NCBI GenBank assembly: GCA_013203185.1
Contig: JABMOS010000113.1
Location: forward strand, 26,950-90,949
Source: Fidelibacterota bacterium
GTDB taxonomy: Bacteria; Fidelibacterota; UBA8477; JABMPR01
Length of the DNA: 64,000 nucleotides
Direction of reading: 5' to 3'
Part shown: in pieces, positions 63,254 to 64,000 of the stretch
Layout: each line of letters starts with the position of its first letter
Position numbering within the stretch: the stretch's first letter is position 1
The notes under the pieces: generated by a model
Seen by the model: only the letters and a program-made list of their open reading frames with translations
What the model was told of the DNA's origin: nothing
Databases searched by the model: none
Program-made: the position numbers and the translations under genes

Positions 63254-64000
63254 ATGAGACGTTTTTTTATCGTGGCAATCATTCTTGTGGTTGGAGGAAG
63301 CATTTTATTTGGACAGGATTTGAAGCCCTATACCATGGGTGCTCAAAGTTCTGAATCTCTTGATGTGGTTAAAGAAAAAACAGGTCAAGCTCTGAGTGCT
63401 GCCGGTTTCACCATATTGGGACAATACCAGCCAGCACTGGATGAAATGCGCTGGGTCTTTGTGGTTAATTCCCCTGAAATGATTGAGGCTGTTCAAGAGA
63501 AGGGGGAATTAACAGGTTTTGCTGCTGCCCTCCGTGTAGGCCTCACCGTGGAAAATGACACTGTAAACATTTCATATACAAATCCCATCTATCTTGGGAA
63601 TGCCTATTTTCAGAAGCGTTTTTCCGATGTTGAAGACAAGTTTATCAAGGTTCAGGATAAGCTGAAACAAGCTATGGCTGAACTGGGTACGGTTAAGGAT
63701 GAGGCGTTTGGTGCAAAAGAGGGGATGACACCCAAAGCCATTAGCAAGTACCACTATATGTTTGGTATGGAATACTTCGCAGATGTAGTGGAACTTACAG
63801 AATTCTCCAGTTATGAAGTTGGAAAAAGTATTATAGAATCAAAGCTTTCAAAAGGTGGAGATACCAAGAAAGTCTATGCCTATGAAGTTCCTGGTCAAAA
63901 TCTGAAGCTTTATGGCATTGCCCTAAGTGGCGAAAGTGGTGAAGAGCAGTTCCTGCCCATTATTGACATCAGCACGCCCAAGCATACAGCGTTTTTGCCC
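63254..64000 (+). CDS. Secreted protein, 5' part (DUF302-like opening), runs off the window
   Basis: 249 codons visible without stop. Signal peptide (1-20, ending LFGQ). The mature start YTMGAQSSESLDVVKEKTG... AAGFTILG resembles DUF302-type domains (helix followed by a glycine-containing strand), but the match is not strong. The rest is rich in Lys/Glu with FGMEYFADV-like segments. GAGGTGAGG precedes the ATG. Function unknown; the C terminus is missing because of the window edge. Confidence 0.75.
   Translation, partial: MRRFFIVAIILVVGGSILFGQDLKPYTMGAQSSESLDVVKEKTGQALSAAGFTILGQYQPALDEMRWVFVVNSPEMIEAVQEKGELTGFAAALRVGLTVENDTVNISYTNPIYLGNAYFQKRFSDVEDKFIKVQDKLKQAMAELGTVKDEAFGAKEGMTPKAISKYHYMFGMEYFADVVELTEFSSYEVGKSIIESKLSKGGDTKKVYAYEVPGQNLKLYGIALSGESGEEQFLPIIDISTPKHTAFLP

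Overview
The window (about 43-45% GC, nearly all of it coding) looks like a chromosomal segment of a Gram-negative, respiratory bacterium of the FCB superphylum, plausibly Marinimicrobia or Calditrichota-like. Evidence for this: one secreted protein ends in a Por/type-9-secretion-type sorting tail (27333-29804), there is a candidate outer-membrane beta-barrel, c-type cytochromes are abundant, and the E1 of pyruvate dehydrogenase is the homodimeric AceE type. The phylum is inferred from gene content only. No rRNA, tRNA, CRISPR, transposase or phage gene was seen.

Layout. 2-1174: end of a large membrane protein. 1212-8411: a respiratory operon encoding an octaheme cytochrome, a four-cluster ferredoxin, an NrfD-type quinone protein, a Rieske protein, a cytochrome b and three more multiheme cytochromes; it ends at a strong terminator and faces a convergent heptaheme cytochrome. 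In total 40 CXXCH motifs lie in about 8 kb. 9741-12508: a sulfide-oxidation operon (SQR, DUF1641, TusE/DsrC-like, DsrE2-like). 13008-19582: a membrane-embedded spermidine-synthase-like protein, two tandem small secreted paralogs, two bacteriohemerythrins, an XRE regulator with a membrane partner, and a DUF697-like protein. 20039-26694: pyruvate dehydrogenase operon (aceE, aceF, lpd) followed by a CAT-fold acyltransferase and a GNAT. 26708-31324: UPF0316 protein, secreted phosphodiester-glycosidase-like protein, beta-barrel protein.

31724-37212: a complete hybOABCD-type membrane-bound uptake [NiFe] hydrogenase operon. It is followed by a small membrane protein and two tandem SDR/epimerase proteins that carry an unusual all-helical C-terminal domain (37272-40771). 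40779-48762 (minus strand) is the most unusual region. A HybA/HybB-like electron-transfer pair with no hydrogenase is flanked by three GcvH-like (lipoyl-fold) proteins, two of them membrane anchored. These are followed by a histidine kinase with heme-c motifs in its periplasmic sensor, a sigma-54-dependent response regulator and an archaemetzincin. A sigma-54-like promoter lies just upstream of the first gene.

49386-64000: largely housekeeping and envelope genes. These are an S1/P1 nuclease, patatin, glycosidase-like lipoprotein, MOP-type transporter, 7TM-GGDEF diguanylate cyclase, transglutaminase-like lipoprotein, PlsC acyltransferase, two diacylglycerol-kinase-family proteins, the TldD/TldE protease pair and a partial secreted protein.

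Taken together, the genes describe electron input from H2 (hydrogenase), sulfide (SQR) and pyruvate into a quinone pool, quinone-linked NrfD/bc-type complexes, and a large periplasmic multiheme network as an electron outlet. The GcvH/NrfD module is probably another quinone-linked redox unit that responds to periplasmic redox or ligand state.
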